A stretch of 64,000 nucleotides of DNA from Mycolicibacillus trivialis (GCF_002102395.1 NZ_LQPZ01000008.1:62001-126000); one strand, 5' to 3'. Shown: positions 8,385-18,618, counted from the first letter of the stretch. Made by a program: numbers and translations. Notes: generated by a model from the letters alone, not told the origin.

Positions 8385-9473
8385 TTATGCGCCGCTGATC
8401 GTGCAGGCCGAGTCGACCAGAGCGGAGGTGAAGGCGGCCGCGTTGGCCAGATGCTGATCGGCCGGCGTATAGGTCATGATCGCCGCGACGAAAGCCCGCT
8501 GGTACTGCGCGATGAGGATCGCGAAATCCTGCAGGGTGGCGTTTCCGCTGTTGCGGCCGAGTTGCTCGATGGTGTTGGCGTGCGTGCTCATCACCTGTGC
8601 CGCAGCCACATTGACCGCCTTCTGCTGCGGGTTCCACAGGATCGCGGCGAGGCTGGGGTCCATCTGCTGCCAGTCGGCGGTCTTGGCCATGTAGTCGCGC
8701 AACGTGGTCCGCCAATCCCGGCAGACCGGGTTGGCCGCGGCCAGGAACGGCACCGGGTTGGTGGGGTCGGCCGGTGTGGCGGTCAACTCCGGCGGGCCCT
8801 GCAGCGGAGCCAGCGGCCCACGGGACGCCGCCGAACCGTCGTCGATGGCGCGGCAGATCGCCCCCAGCGCGGAGGCGGCGCTGTTGGCGGCCTCGGCCAG
8901 GTTGTTGTCCGCCGGGGTGTACTGCGGCACCTTCTCGGCGTAGGCGCGGCCATAGGCGATGAACTGCTCGTAGAGTTCCCGCATCACCCGGTGCGGGGTC
9001 AGTTTGGCCAGCCCGACCGCCTGCGCCGCGGCGCTGCGCAACACCGCCGCGGCGCCCATGTGCATCTGCTGCAACTCGGGGGTCCACTCCGACGCGGGCA
9101 GCGACCGGTCCCGGTCGTTCCACTTGCCCTCCCCGGCCGAGCTGAGGGTGTCGTTGATCGTCGTCCACGACGTGCAGGTGGGATCGGCGATGATGACACC
9201 GACCGGGCCGGTGTCGGTGGCGCTGGCGATCTCGCCGGTGCGGCCCGGCTCGGCGCCGTCCCGTGCCGAGGTGGCGGAATCGCCGCCACCGAAGACGACC
9301 AGCGCCATCGCGGCGACCGCGACCACCGCCAGGAAAACCACCAGCCCCAGCGCCAATTTCAGGCTGTTGTCCCGCTTGGGTCCGCGACGGCCGCCGTCTT
9401 CGTCGTCGTCGAAGTCGTCGTCATCGTCATCGACTTCGTCGTCGTCATCGTCGAAGTCGTAGTCATCGAACAC
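8385..9473 (-). CDS. Asp-rich single-pass membrane protein with two cysteine-bracketed repeats
   Basis: 362 residues; I do not recognise the family. The first 26 residues are nearly all Asp/Glu/Phe/Tyr, then comes a short basic patch and one membrane helix (about 40-61), so the acidic tail should be cytosolic. The outer part is a tandem duplication. Each repeat starts with CxxW (C100, C251) and ends with a cysteine (C207, C357), and YTPAD lies 22 residues before that final cysteine in both copies. These four are the only cysteines, suggesting one disulfide per repeat. GTG 9473 was chosen because longer forms run into the divergent gene at 9542 and add unrelated sequence. Confidence 0.75.
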   Translation of the reverse strand: MFDDYDFDDDDDEVDDDDDDFDDDEDGGRRGPKRDNSLKLALGLVVFLAVVAVAAMALVVFGGGDSATSARDGAEPGRTGEIASATDTGPVGVIIADPTCTSWTTINDTLSSAGEGKWNDRDRSLPASEWTPELQQMHMGAAAVLRSAAAQAVGLAKLTPHRVMRELYEQFIAYGRAYAEKVPQYTPADNNLAEAANSAASALGAICRAIDDGSAASRGPLAPLQGPPELTATPADPTNPVPFLAAANPVCRDWRTTLRDYMAKTADWQQMDPSLAAILWNPQQKAVNVAAAQVMSTHANTIEQLGRNSGNATLQDFAILIAQYQRAFVAAIMTYTPADQHLANAAAFTSALVDSACTISGA

Positions 9474-9527
9474 AATCGTGCAGCTTAGAGTGAATGTCGG
9501 TCCGCGGGGATCGATTGGGCACGGCCA

Positions 9528-9533
9528 TAAGAT
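9528..9533 (+). promoter_or_regulatory. Candidate -10 for a leaderless transcript of the DUF3097 gene
   Basis: TAAGAT lies eight bases before GTG 9542, so transcription would begin at or next to the start codon. No SD is visible. The 68-bp gap to the divergent gene must hold both promoters. Confidence 0.45.
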
Positions 9534-9541
9534 CGTGTCTC

Positions 9542-10384
9542 GTGACCGATCGCTACGGCCGTGATGTTCTGGCCCACAATCCACACACCGCCGGCAAACC
9601 CCGCTCGGAGCTGCGACCGGTCGAGATCGGCCTGGTCGTCGAGGACGCGCAGACCGGCTATGTCGGGGCGGTCACCCGCGTCGAATACGGGCGCATGCAA
9701 CTCGAAGACCGGCACGGACGTACCAAACAGTTCCCGGTCGGCCCCGGCTACCTCATCGACGGGCAGCCGGTGATCCTCACCGCCCCCCGGCGCAGCGCCC
9801 CGACGGCACCGGCGCGCACCGCGTCCGGCTCGGTGGCCGTGCCCGACGCCCGCGCGAAGGTCGCCCTGGCCAGCCGGATCTACGTGGAGGGCCGCCACGA
9901 CGCCGAACTCGTCGAGCAGGTGTGGGGCGACGACCTGCGCGTGGAGGGCGTCGTCGTCGAACCGCTCGGCGGGATCGACGACCTGGTCGACATCGTGACC
10001 GACTTCCGGCCCGGCCCGCACCGCAGGCTCGGCGTGCTCGTCGACCACCTGGTCACCGGCTCCAAGGAGGGCCGGCTGGCCGAGGCGGTCCGGCGCGGCC
10101 CCGGCGGCGACCACACCCTGGTGGTCGGACACCCGTACGTCGACATCTGGCAGGCGGTCAAACCGGCCCGCCTCGGGCTGAAAGCCTGGCCGCGGATCCC
10201 ACGGGACGTCGAATGGAAGAAGGGGGTGTGCGCCGCCCTGGGATGGCCGCACGCCACCCAGGCCGACACCGCCGCCGCCTGGCAGCGCATCCGCGGCCGG
10301 GTGCGCGACTGGACCGATCTGGAACCGGAGCTGATCGGCCGGGTGGAGGAGTTGATCGACTTCGTCACCGCGGTGCGCCGGTAG
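9542..10384 (+). CDS. DUF3097 family protein with Toprim-like region
   Basis: 280 residues. The N-terminal 80 form a small beta-rich region (GLVVEDAQTGYVGAV). From about residue 105, IYVEGRHDAELVE, then PLGGIDDLVDIV and GVLVDHLV, follow the E...DxD layout of Toprim domains found in primases, topoisomerases and nucleases. I assign it to the actinobacterial DUF3097 family from this pattern; the biochemical role is unknown. Start GTG 9542 coincides with the predicted leaderless transcription start; GTG 9494 upstream would add 16 unlike residues. The TM2 gene follows 24 nt later and may be partly co-transcribed. Confidence 0.75.
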   Translation: MTDRYGRDVLAHNPHTAGKPRSELRPVEIGLVVEDAQTGYVGAVTRVEYGRMQLEDRHGRTKQFPVGPGYLIDGQPVILTAPRRSAPTAPARTASGSVAVPDARAKVALASRIYVEGRHDAELVEQVWGDDLRVEGVVVEPLGGIDDLVDIVTDFRPGPHRRLGVLVDHLVTGSKEGRLAEAVRRGPGGDHTLVVGHPYVDIWQAVKPARLGLKAWPRIPRDVEWKKGVCAALGWPHATQADTAAAWQRIRGRVRDWTDLEPELIGRVEELIDFVTAVRR

Positions 10385-10408
10385 ATTGGCTGGACCTAGG
10401 AGGAACCT

Positions 10409-10777
10409 GTGAGCACCCCCGATCACGACCCGTTCACCGAGCAGTCCGGCCCCGCGTATCCGCCGCCGTCCGGCTATCCGCCGCCGGACTACCCACCGCA
10501 GTACAGCCCGGCCAACTACGGGGCGCCGTTCGGTGTCGACGCCCACGGCGCCGCCTACTCGGAGAAGAGCAAGATCGCCGCGGGACTGCTGCAGATCTTC
10601 CTCGGCTCGTTCGGCGTCGGACGGTTCTACCTCGGCCACATCGGGATGGGGGTCGCCCAGCTGCTCGTCACCACGCTGACCTTCGGGATCGTCGGCTGGA
10701 TCTGGGGGCTGATCGACGGGATCCTGATCCTCACCGGCAGCGTGCGCGATGCCCAGGGCCGCCCGCTGCGCCCCTGA
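10409..10777 (+). CDS. TM2 domain membrane protein
   Basis: 122 residues. The first 45 are rich in Pro and Tyr (PPPSGYPPPDYPPQY). Two membrane helices then flank a short turn (about 53-75 and 82-105), with the TM2 hallmark FLGSFGVGRFYLGH at the first helix and DG near the end. TM2 proteins are small membrane proteins of unknown role. GTG 10409 has an excellent SD, AGGAGG at 10398-10403. A TAGATT -10 at 10382-10387, overlapping the stop of the upstream gene, could give this gene its own promoter. rarA starts 33 nt after its stop. Confidence 0.85.
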   Translation: MSTPDHDPFTEQSGPAYPPPSGYPPPDYPPQYSPANYGAPFGVDAHGAAYSEKSKIAAGLLQIFLGSFGVGRFYLGHIGMGVAQLLVTTLTFGIVGWIWGLIDGILILTGSVRDAQGRPLRP

Positions 10778-10810
10778 CCCCGGTCACCGCCGCGTGGTAT
10801 GCCTGAGACC

Positions 10811-12142
10811 GTGACCGACGGCCTGTTCGACGAGCCCGGCCCCGAGCAGCCGAGCGGACCGGCCGCCCCGGCGGCCGGGGCTCCGCTGGCGGTACGGATG
10901 CGCCCGGCCACCCTCGACGAGGTGGTGGGCCAGGACCACCTGCTGGGTCCCGGCTCGCCGCTGCGGCGGCTGGTCGACGGCTCCGGCGCGGCCTCGGTCA
11001 TCCTCTACGGGCCGCCCGGCACCGGCAAGACCACCCTGGCGTCGCTGATCTCCGGCGCCACCGGCCGCCGCTTCGAGGCGTTGTCGGCGCTGTCGGCGGG
11101 GGTCAAGGACGTCCGCGCCGTCATCGACACCGCACGCCGCGCCGCCATCCACGGCGAACAAACCGTCCTGTTCATCGACGAGGTGCACCGGTTCTCCAAA
11201 ACCCAGCAGGACGCCCTGCTGTCGGCGGTGGAGAACCGGGTGGTGCTGCTGGTGGCCGCCACCACCGAGAACCCGTCCTTCTCGGTGGTCGCGCCGCTGC
11301 TGTCGCGCTCGCTGATCCTGCAGCTGCGCCCGCTGGGCGCCGACGACGTCCGCGCCGTGCTGCGCCGCGCCATCGACGACCCGCGCGGACTGGACGGGCG
11401 TATCCCGGTCACCGACGACGCACTGGACCTGCTGGTCCGCCTCGCCGCCGGCGATGCCCGCCGCGCCCTGACCGCACTCGAGGTGGCCGCCGAAACGGGG
11501 GAGCAGGTCGACCGCGCCGCCGTCGAGCAGGCCCTCGACGAGGCGGCCATCCGCTACGACCGGGACGGCGACCAGCACTACGACGTCATCAGCGCGTTCA
11601 TCAAATCGGTACGCGGCTCCGACGTCGACGCCGCCCTGCATTATCTGGCCCGGATGCTGGTGGCCGGGGAGGACCCGCGGTTCATCGCCCGGCGGCTGAT
11701 GATCCTGGCCAGCGAGGACATCGGCATGGCCGATCCCACCGCGCTGCCCACCGCGGTCGCCGCCGCCCAGACCGTCGCCCTGATCGGCATGCCCGAAGCC
11801 CAACTCACCCTCGCCCACGCCACCGTGCACCTGGCCACCGCCGCCAAATCCAACGCCGTCACCGTCGCCCTCGGCGCGGCGATGGCCGACATCAAGGCGG
11901 GCAAGGCCGGAATGGTGCCCGCCCACCTACGCGACGGCCACTACTCCGGCGCCGCCGGGCTGGGCCACGCGCAGGGCTACCGCTACGCCCACGACGACCC
12001 CGACGGGGTGGTCGCTCAGCAATACCCACCCGATGAGCTGGTCGGCACCGACTACTACCGGCCGACCGGCCGCGGCGCCGAACGCGACATCGGCACCCGG
12101 GTGGGCCGGCTGCGGGCCATCATCCGCCGCCGGCGCGATTAG
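10811..12142 (+). CDS. rarA: Replication-associated recombination protein A (RarA/MgsA), AAA+ ATPase
   Basis: 443 residues. The AAA+ core has Walker [10 protein letters not shown] near 75 and Walker [10 protein letters not shown] near 125, then a sensor region ([11 protein letters not shown]). The C-terminal half is the MgsA-type tetramerisation domain, ending around the [19 protein letters not shown] block. RarA is a clamp-loader relative that acts on single-stranded DNA at stalled forks. It matches Rv2559c in position. Two starts are possible, ATG 10799 and GTG 10811. I prefer 10811 because family members begin near DGLFD, but no SD separates them. Confidence 0.95.
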   Translation: MTDGLFDEPGPEQPSGPAAPAAGAPLAVRMRPATLDEVVGQDHLLGPGSPLRRLVDGSGAASVILYGPPGTGKTTLASLISGATGRRFEALSALSAGVKDVRAVIDTARRAAIHGEQTVLFIDEVHRFSKTQQDALLSAVENRVVLLVAATTENPSFSVVAPLLSRSLILQLRPLGADDVRAVLRRAIDDPRGLDGRIPVTDDALDLLVRLAAGDARRALTALEVAAETGEQVDRAAVEQALDEAAIRYDRDGDQHYDVISAFIKSVRGSDVDAALHYLARMLVAGEDPRFIARRLMILASEDIGMADPTALPTAVAAAQTVALIGMPEAQLTLAHATVHLATAAKSNAVTVALGAAMADIKAGKAGMVPAHLRDGHYSGAAGLGHAQGYRYAHDDPDGVVAQQYPPDELVGTDYYRPTGRGAERDIGTRVGRLRAIIRRRRD

Positions 12143-12149
12143 CCGAGAA

Positions 12150-12773
12150 TCAGCTGACGAGCTCCGGCACCCGCAGATGCGCGACCGCGAGCTCGAATTC
12201 ACCGACGTCGACCTGGGTGGCACCGAGCATCCGCAGCAGGTCCGCGCGCACCGTCGACGCCTCATCGCGGGTGCGGTCCAGGGCATCACGATCCTCGAAC
12301 GACGAACACGACACGGCCAGCCCGGACCGGCGGTCCACCAGTAGGCTGGCGCTGCAGAACCCGTCGAGCCCGTCCATGGCCGGCAGCGCCGCCGCCCGGT
12401 AATTGCCCACCCAGCGGTCCAGCTGGTCGGGGTCGGCCTTGGCCCAGGTGCACCGCGCGACCGCCCCGCGGCGGGTGAGCCGGCCCCGGTGCAGCACCTT
12501 GATCTCCCATTCGGCGACCCGGGCGGGGCCACCGAACACCTCGGCGGCGCTGTCGCGCATCGGACCGACCCAGGCCGCGCTGGCGTGCATCAGCTCGCGG
12601 TCCAGCCAGGAACTGGTGATGATGCACCGCCCCGAGCGGCGGTCGGCCAGCAGCGACAGGCCCACGTAGCCGTCGATGCCCTGCATGACCGGCATAACCC
12701 GGTCCCGGATGTGGGCGACACCGTCGTCGATCAACGCGGGATGGGCGAAAACAGTCGTCGAGCGTGCAAACAT
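12150..12773 (-). CDS. Duplicated-domain protein related to Rv2557/Rv2558
   Basis: 207 residues made of two copies of an about 100-residue domain: GIDGYVGLSLLADRRSGR at 32-49 aligns with GLDGFCSASLLVDRRSGL at 135-152. The pattern resembles dimeric alpha-beta barrel (ABM-like) proteins that fold as tandem pairs; that assignment is inference. Location between rarA and yjbQ matches M. tuberculosis Rv2557/Rv2558, two paralogues linked to starvation or persistence; here there is one gene. ATG 12773 is supported by AGGAAG about six bases before it. It is divergent from yjbQ, with 106 nt between. Confidence 0.8.
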   Translation of the reverse strand: MFARSTTVFAHPALIDDGVAHIRDRVMPVMQGIDGYVGLSLLADRRSGRCIITSSWLDRELMHASAAWVGPMRDSAAEVFGGPARVAEWEIKVLHRGRLTRRGAVARCTWAKADPDQLDRWVGNYRAAALPAMDGLDGFCSASLLVDRRSGLAVSCSSFEDRDALDRTRDEASTVRADLLRMLGATQVDVGEFELAVAHLRVPELVS

Positions 12774-12867
12774 GGCGCACTTCCTTGCCAGGTCGGGGCG
12801 ACGCCCCGGCGACGCCGCCGGTCTGCCCTCCACTTTCCTCCCCCCGGCGGGCGGATTCAACCGTCGA

Positions 12868-12873
12868 TAGGCT
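12868..12873 (+). promoter_or_regulatory. Candidate -10 for a leaderless yjbQ-family transcript
   Basis: TAGGCT is six bases before ATG 12880, the spacing expected when transcription starts at the A of the start codon. There is no SD in the intervening bases. Confidence 0.6.
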
Positions 12874-12879
12874 GAGGCG

Positions 12880-13281
12880 ATGGACACCGACGTGCTGGAA
12901 GTCGACACCGCCACCCGGCGCATCGTGGATCTCAGCGACGCGGTGCGCGGGTTCTGCGCCGGGCACGCCGACGGGCTGTGCAACGTGTTCGTGCCCCACG
13001 CCACGGCCGGGGTCGCCATCATCGAGACCGGCGCGGGCTCCGACGCCGACCTCGTCGACGCCCTCGAGCGGCTGCTGCCGCGCGACGACCGCTACCGGCA
13101 CGCCCACGGGTCGCCCGGCCACGGCGCCGACCACCTGCTGCCCGCGCTGGTCGCCCCGTCGGTGACGGTGCCGGTGCGCGGCGGGGAGCCGCTGTTGGGG
13201 ATCTGGCAGAGCATCGTGCTGGTCGACCTCAACCGCGACAACCCGCGCCGCTCGGTCCGATTGAGCTTTCTGGGCGGATGA
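12880..13281 (+). CDS. YjbQ/UPF0047 family protein
   Basis: 133 residues of the UPF0047 family: NVFVPHATAGVAIIE in the middle, then the histidine-rich HAHGSPGHGADHLLPAL, and a final GIWQSIVLVDLN. Conserved His and Asp residues form a metal-like site. Some members have weak thiamine-phosphate synthase activity, which gave the family its name, but the physiological role is not settled. It matches Rv2556c. The gene has its own likely leaderless promoter, and alaS begins 87 nt after its stop with a separate promoter. Confidence 0.9.
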   Translation: MDTDVLEVDTATRRIVDLSDAVRGFCAGHADGLCNVFVPHATAGVAIIETGAGSDADLVDALERLLPRDDRYRHAHGSPGHGADHLLPALVAPSVTVPVRGGEPLLGIWQSIVLVDLNRDNPRRSVRLSFLGG

Positions 13282-13324
13282 CCGCGGGCCCGGCTCGTCG
13301 GTGAGGGACCGCGCGGCGGGCCGG

Positions 13325-13330
13325 TACTGT
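13325..13330 (+). promoter_or_regulatory. Candidate -10 for the alaS operon
   Basis: TACTGT fits TANNNT and would give a leader of about 32 bases that includes AAGGA at 13354-13358 before GTG 13369. Confidence 0.45.
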
Positions 13331-13368
13331 GGTGCGGTCGAACCCACGCATACAAGGACGGCGGAGAC

Positions 13369-16056
13369 GTGCAGACACACGAGATCAGGAAACGCTTCCT
13401 CGATCACTTCGTGAAGGCCGGCCACACCGAGGTGCCCAGCGCCTCGGTGATCCTCGACGACCCCAACCTGTTGTTCGTCAACGCCGGCATGGTGCAGTTC
13501 GTGCCCTACTTCCTGGGCCAGCGCACCCCGCCGTACACCACCGCCACCAGCATCCAGAAGTGCATCCGCACCCCCGACATCGACGAGGTCGGGATCACCA
13601 CCCGGCACAACACCTTCTTCCAGATGGCCGGGAACTTCTCGTTCGGCGACTACTTCAAACGCCGGGCGATCGAGCTGGCCTGGGCGCTGCTGACCAACGC
13701 CGTCGACGACGGCGGCTACGGCCTGGACCCGCAACGGCTGTGGGTCACCGTCTACCTCGACGACGACGAGGCCATCGCGCTGTGGCAGGAGGTGGCCGGG
13801 CTGCCGCCGGAACGCATCCAGCGCCGCGGCATGGCCGACAACTACTGGTCGATGGGCATTCCCGGACCCTGCGGCCCGTCCTCGGAGATCTACTACGACC
13901 GCGGCCCGGAGTTCGGCGCCGAGGGCGGCCCGGTGGCCGACGAGGACCGCTACCTGGAGATCTGGAACCTCGTCTTCATGCAGAACGAGCGCGGCGAGGG
14001 CACCGGCAAGGAGTCCTACCCGATCCTGGGCCCGCTGCCGCGCAAGAACATCGACACCGGCCTGGGCATCGAGCGGGTCGCGCTGGTGTTGCAGGGCGTC
14101 CACAACGTCTACGAGACCGACCTGCTGCGCCCGGTGCTGGACACCGTGGCCGCGTCGGCCGCCCGCCCCTACGACGCCGGCAACCACGCCGACGACGTGC
14201 GCTACCGCATCATCGCCGACCACTGCCGCACCGCGGCGATCCTGATCGGCGACGGGGTCAGCCCCGGCAACGACGGCCGCGGCTACGTGCTGCGCCGACT
14301 GCTGCGCCGGGTGATCCGCTCGGCCAAGCTGCTGGGCATCGAGAAACCGATCGTCGGGGACCTGATGGCCACCGTGCGTGACGCGATGGGCCCTTCCTAC
14401 CCGGAACTGGTCACCGACTTCGACCGGATCGCCCGGATCGCGGTGGCCGAGGAGACCGCGTTCAACCGCACCCTGGCCGCCGGCTCGAAGCTGTTCGACG
14501 AGGCCGCGCAGGCCACCAGGGCGGCGGGCACCACGGTGCTGTCCGGCGCCGACGCCTTCGCCCTGCACGACACCTACGGCTTCCCGATCGAGCTCACCCT
14601 GGAGATGGCCGCCGAGGCCGGCCTCGAGGTCGACGAGACCCGCTTCCGGTCGCTGATGGCCGAGCAGCGGGAGCGGGCCAAGGCCGATGCCGCCGCCCGC
14701 AAACACGCCCACGCCGACCTGACCGCCTACCGCGAACTGATCGACGCCGGCCCCACCGAGTTCACCGGTTTCGACGAGCTGAGCTCCGAGGCGCGCATCC
14801 TGGGCATCTTCGTCGACGGCGCCCGGGTCCCGGTGGTGGCCCACGACACCGCCGTCGGCGCCGGGCGGGTCGAGCTGGTGCTCGACCGCACCCCGCTCTA
14901 CGCCGAGTCCGGCGGGCAGATCGCCGACGTCGGCACCGTCACCGGCGGCGACGGCACCGCCCGCGCCGCGGTCACCGACGTGCAGAAGATCGCGCACACC
15001 CTGTGGACGCACCGCATCACCGTGGAGTCCGGCGAGTTCGTGGAGGGCGACACCGTCACCGCGGCGGTGGATCCGCAGTGGCGCAAGGGCGCCACCCAGG
15101 GCCACTCCGGCACCCACCTGGTGCACGCCGCGCTGCGCCAGGTGCTGGGCCCGGGTGCGGTGCAGGCCGGATCGCTGAACCGGCCCGGCTACCTGCGGTT
15201 CGACTTCAACTGGCAGGGCCCGCTCTCCGAGGAGCAGCGCAGCCAGGTCGAAGAGGTGACCAACGAGGCCGTGCAGGCCGACTTCGCGGTGCACACCTTC
15301 GACGAGGACCTGGAGAAGGCCAAGGCGATGGGCGCCATGGCGATGTTCGGGGAGCGCTACCCCGACCGGGTGCGGGTCGTCGAGATCGGCGGACCGTTCT
15401 CCCTGGAACTGTGCGGCGGCACCCATGTGCGCAACTCCGCGCAGATCGGCCCGGTCACCCTGCTGGGGGAGTCCTCGGTCGGATCCGGGGTGCGCCGGGT
15501 GGAGGCCTACGTCGGCCTGGAGTCCTTCCGCCACCTCGCCAAGGAGCGGGCGCTGATGGCCGGGCTGGCGTCCACCCTCAAGGTGCCCTCCGAGGAGGTT
15601 CCCGCGCGGGTCGCCACCCTGGTCGAGCGGCTCAAATCCGCGGAGAAGGAGCTCGAGCGGGCCCGGTTGGCCGGTGCCCGCGCCGCGGCGGCCGATGCGG
15701 CCGCCGGCGCCGAGCGGGTCGGTAAGGTTCGACTCGTGGCGCACCGGTTGTCTGGTCCGATGAGCGGCGCCGACCTGCGCTCCCTGGTCGGTGACGTCCG
15801 CGGCAGGCTGGGCGCCGACCCGGCGGTGGTGGCGCTGATCGCCGAGGGCGCCGACGGCGCCGTACCCTACGTCGTCGCGGTCAACGACGCCGCCCGCGAC
15901 CTCGGGCTGCGCGCCTCGGCGCTGATCGCACCGCTGTCGGCGGCGGTCGCCGGCCGCGGCGGCGGCAAGGACGACCAGGCGCAGGGGTCCGGCAAGGACC
16001 CGTCCGGCATCGACGCGGCACTGGCAGCGGTGCGCGACGAGATCGCCCGGAGCTGA
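13369..16056 (+). CDS. alaS: Alanyl-tRNA synthetase
   Basis: 895 residues, the usual full length. It begins [14 protein letters not shown], the class II aminoacylation domain. The editing domain carries HSGTH (H579, H583) and CGGTH (C682, H686), the four zinc/editing ligands that remove misactivated Ser and Gly. The C-Ala oligomerisation region contains the helical segment around 755-790 and a Gly-rich tail. It matches Rv2555c. GTG 13369 is preceded by AAGGA and GGAG. It heads a tight operon alaS-ruvX-mltG-aroE-prepilin peptidase, with 3 nt or overlaps between the first genes. Confidence 0.98.
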   Translation: MQTHEIRKRFLDHFVKAGHTEVPSASVILDDPNLLFVNAGMVQFVPYFLGQRTPPYTTATSIQKCIRTPDIDEVGITTRHNTFFQMAGNFSFGDYFKRRAIELAWALLTNAVDDGGYGLDPQRLWVTVYLDDDEAIALWQEVAGLPPERIQRRGMADNYWSMGIPGPCGPSSEIYYDRGPEFGAEGGPVADEDRYLEIWNLVFMQNERGEGTGKESYPILGPLPRKNIDTGLGIERVALVLQGVHNVYETDLLRPVLDTVAASAARPYDAGNHADDVRYRIIADHCRTAAILIGDGVSPGNDGRGYVLRRLLRRVIRSAKLLGIEKPIVGDLMATVRDAMGPSYPELVTDFDRIARIAVAEETAFNRTLAAGSKLFDEAAQATRAAGTTVLSGADAFALHDTYGFPIELTLEMAAEAGLEVDETRFRSLMAEQRERAKADAAARKHAHADLTAYRELIDAGPTEFTGFDELSSEARILGIFVDGARVPVVAHDTAVGAGRVELVLDRTPLYAESGGQIADVGTVTGGDGTARAAVTDVQKIAHTLWTHRITVESGEFVEGDTVTAAVDPQWRKGATQGHSGTHLVHAALRQVLGPGAVQAGSLNRPGYLRFDFNWQGPLSEEQRSQVEEVTNEAVQADFAVHTFDEDLEKAKAMGAMAMFGERYPDRVRVVEIGGPFSLELCGGTHVRNSAQIGPVTLLGESSVGSGVRRVEAYVGLESFRHLAKERALMAGLASTLKVPSEEVPARVATLVERLKSAEKELERARLAGARAAAADAAAGAERVGKVRLVAHRLSGPMSGADLRSLVGDVRGRLGADPAVVALIAEGADGAVPYVVAVNDAARDLGLRASALIAPLSAAVAGRGGGKDDQAQGSGKDPSGIDAALAAVRDEIARS

Positions 16057-16059
16057 CCG

Positions 16060-16566
16060 ATGACCACCGCCGAACACCGCCGCCCCGACCGGCCCGGCCC
16101 CGACGATCCCGGCCGCGGCCGGCGCCTCGGCATCGACGTCGGCACGGTGCGGATCGGTGTCGCGGTCAGCGATCCCGACGCCATCCTGGCCACCCCGGTG
16201 GAGACGGTGCGCCGCGACCGCTCCGGCGGCCACCTGCGGCGGCTGGCCGCGCTGGCTGCCGACCACGCGGTGGTCGAGGTGGTCGTGGGCCTGCCGCGCA
16301 CCCTCGCCGACCGCACCGGGCCGTCGGCGCGTGACGCCATCGAGGTGGCCGACGCACTCGCCGCCCGGGTCGCGGTGCCGGTCCGGCTGGCCGACGAGCG
16401 GCTGACCACCGTGGGCGCCCAGCGCTCGCTGCGGCAGGCCGGGATCCGCGCCAAACAGCAGCGCGCGGTGATCGACCAGGCCGCCGCGGTGGCGATCCTG
16501 CAGAACTGGCTCGACGAGCGTCGCGCGGTCGCCGACGCCCGGCCTGGAGGTGCCGAGCGTGACTGA
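16060..16566 (+). CDS. ruvX: RuvX/YqgF-type Holliday-junction resolvase-like nuclease
   Basis: 168 residues with an RNase H-like fold: [15 protein letters not shown] near 24-38 gives the first acidic residue, [13 protein letters not shown] lies mid-protein, and DERLTT follows. YqgF proteins process the 5' end of pre-16S rRNA, and the M. tuberculosis RuvX can cleave Holliday junctions. Which role dominates here cannot be seen. The start is three bases after alaS; the stop overlaps mltG. The N-terminal 20 residues are Pro/Arg/Asp-rich and probably disordered. It corresponds to Rv2554c. Confidence 0.93.
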   Translation: MTTAEHRRPDRPGPDDPGRGRRLGIDVGTVRIGVAVSDPDAILATPVETVRRDRSGGHLRRLAALAADHAVVEVVVGLPRTLADRTGPSARDAIEVADALAARVAVPVRLADERLTTVGAQRSLRQAGIRAKQQRAVIDQAAAVAILQNWLDERRAVADARPGGAERD

Positions 16567-17806
16567 CGATTGGGGACAGCGGCGCGCCAAGCCGGTCGCC
16601 GTCGGGCCCGCCGCCCGGCACCGGCTGCCCCGCTCGCAGCGGATGCGCCGGGAACGCGCGCGGCGCCGCCGACGCATCACCGGCACCCTGGTGACCGCGT
16701 TGCTGGCGGTGGTCGTGGTCGCAACCGTGGTGCTCGGCGCGAAGCTGTGGCACACCCTGGCCGGTGACCGCGGCGACTTCCGCGGCGACGGCGAACGCGA
16801 CGTGGTGATCCAGATCCACGAGGGCGACACCACCACCGCCGTCGGCCAGACCCTGCTGGACACCGGGGTGGTCGCCACCGTGCGCGCCTTCGTCGACGCC
16901 GCGCACGGCAACGACAAGATTTCCGCCATCCAGCCCGGCTTCTACCGGATGCGTACCGTGATCCCGGCCGCCAGCGCCGTCGAACGCCTCGCCGACCCGC
17001 AGAACCGGGTGGGCCGGCTGGTGATCCCGGAGGGACGCCAGCTCGACGACACCATCGACATGAAGACCGACGAGGTCACCCCGGGCATCTTCACGCTGAT
17101 CGCCCAGGCCAGCTGCGTCGAGCTGGACGGGGTGGACCACTGCGTCGAGGCCGACGACCTGCGCACCGCGGCGGGCACCGCCAGCCCGGCGATGCTGTCG
17201 GTGCCGGAATGGGCCGCGCTGCCGGTCACCCAGATGGGCCGCGACCACCGCCGCATCGAGGGGCTGATCACCCCAGGCACCTGGAACGTCGACCCGTCCG
17301 GATCGGCGACCACCATCCTGTCGCGGCTGATCGGCGCCAGCGCCACCGCCTACACCGCCGCGGGGCTGCCCCGCTCGGCCGAGCCGCTGGAGATGTCGCC
17401 CTACGACGTGCTGGCGGTGGCCTCGCTGGTGCAGCGGGAGACCAAGCCGGCGGACTTCCCGAAGGTGGCGCGAGTCATCTACAACCGGCTGCATCAGCAC
17501 CGCAAGCTGGAATTCGACTCCACGGTGAACTACCGGCTGGACCGCCAGGAGGTGGCCACCACCGACGCCGACCGCGCCGAGCCGACCCCGTGGAACACCT
17601 ACATGACCGAGGGCCTGCCGGCCACCCCGATCTGTTCGCCGGGTGAGGACGCGCTGCGGGCCGCCGAGCATCCCGCCGACGGGCCGTGGCTGTACTTCGT
17701 CACCGTCGACCTGCAGGGCACCACCTTGTTCTCCGCCGACTACGAGCAACACCTGGCCAACATCGAGACGGCCAAACGCAACGGTGTCCTCGACAGTGTG
17801 CGCTGA
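16559..17806 (+). CDS. mltG: Endolytic murein transglycosylase MltG
   Basis: 415 residues. A basic cytosolic N-terminus is followed by one membrane helix (about 39-62), then the periplasmic YceG domain. The likely catalytic glutamate is E294 in VQRETKP, and VIYNRL follows. MltG cuts nascent glycan strands and sets their length. GTG 16559 has GGAGG eight bases upstream; GTG 16550 would overlap that SD. The start overlaps the ruvX stop by eight bases, and the 3' end overlaps aroE, so translation is probably coupled. It matches Rv2553c. Confidence 0.93.
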   Translation: MTDDWGQRRAKPVAVGPAARHRLPRSQRMRRERARRRRRITGTLVTALLAVVVVATVVLGAKLWHTLAGDRGDFRGDGERDVVIQIHEGDTTTAVGQTLLDTGVVATVRAFVDAAHGNDKISAIQPGFYRMRTVIPAASAVERLADPQNRVGRLVIPEGRQLDDTIDMKTDEVTPGIFTLIAQASCVELDGVDHCVEADDLRTAAGTASPAMLSVPEWAALPVTQMGRDHRRIEGLITPGTWNVDPSGSATTILSRLIGASATAYTAAGLPRSAEPLEMSPYDVLAVASLVQRETKPADFPKVARVIYNRLHQHRKLEFDSTVNYRLDRQEVATTDADRAEPTPWNTYMTEGLPATPICSPGEDALRAAEHPADGPWLYFVTVDLQGTTLFSADYEQHLANIETAKRNGVLDSVR

Positions 17807-18608
17807 GCGCGCCCGCAAGGCCGCGGTCCTCGGCTCACCCATCGCGCACTCCCGCTCCCCGGTGCTGCACCTGGCGGCCTACCGCGCGCTGGGGCTGACT
17901 GACTGGAGCTACCAGCGCATCGAGTGCGACGCCGCCGCGCTGCCCGGCCTGGTCGCCGGGTTCGGCCCGGAGTGGGTGGGGGTGTCGGTGACCATGCCCG
18001 GCAAATTCGCCGCCCTGGCGGTCGCCGACGAACGCACCGACCGCGCCGCGCTGATCGGGTCGGCCAACACCCTGGTCCGCACCCCGGGCGGGTGGCTCGC
18101 CGACAACACCGACGTCGACGGGGTGACCGGGGCGCTGGGCTCGGTCACCGGCCCCGCCGTGGTGGTCGGCTCGGGCGGCACCGCACCGGCGGCCGTCCTC
18201 GCACTCGCCGGACTCGGTGCCGACGGCATCACCGTGGCCGCCCGCGACCCGCAGAAAGCGGCCCGCCTGGTCGCACTCGGTGAGCGGCTCGGCGTGGCCA
18301 CCGGCTACTGCGCCCTCGACGACCCGGCGCTGCCCGCACTGGCCGGCGCCGCCGCGGCCACCGTCAGCACCATCCCGGCCGCGGCGGCCGCCGCCCACAC
18401 GGCGGCGCTGTCCGGAACCGCGGTGCTGCTCGACGCCATCTACCAGCCCTGGCCCACGCCGCTGGCGGCCGCGGTGACCGCGGCAGGGGGCACCGCGATC
18501 AACGGCCTGCAGATGCTGCTGCACCAGGCGTTCACTCAGGTGGAGTTGTTCACCGGCCGGCAGGCGCCGCGGGAAGCGATGACTTGCGCGCTGGCCGAGC
18601 ACGGCTGA
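17796..18608 (+). CDS. aroE: Shikimate dehydrogenase
   Basis: 270 residues. The substrate-binding N-terminus reads AAVLGSPIAHSRSPVLH, with the shikimate-contact SRS. The catalytic Lys is in VTMPGKFAAL, and NTLVRT and NTDVDG follow. The Rossmann NADP site is VVGSGGTAPAAV. It reduces 3-dehydroshikimate to shikimate. GTG 17796 lies inside the end of mltG (11-nt overlap), and the next residues match the family start. Four more chorismate-pathway genes lie 0.5 kb downstream, after the prepilin peptidase gene. Corresponds to Rv2552c. Confidence 0.96.
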   Translation: MCAERARKAAVLGSPIAHSRSPVLHLAAYRALGLTDWSYQRIECDAAALPGLVAGFGPEWVGVSVTMPGKFAALAVADERTDRAALIGSANTLVRTPGGWLADNTDVDGVTGALGSVTGPAVVVGSGGTAPAAVLALAGLGADGITVAARDPQKAARLVALGERLGVATGYCALDDPALPALAGAAAATVSTIPAAAAAAHTAALSGTAVLLDAIYQPWPTPLAAAVTAAGGTAINGLQMLLHQAFTQVELFTGRQAPREAMTCALAEHG

Positions 18609-18618
18609 CACTGCTGCG

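Noticed and set aside
12286..16929. Very long reverse-strand open frame (over 1500 codons) across alaS, ruvX and the start of mltG
   Set aside because: It is the GC-rich antisense shadow of clearly identified genes and contains no family-like sequence.
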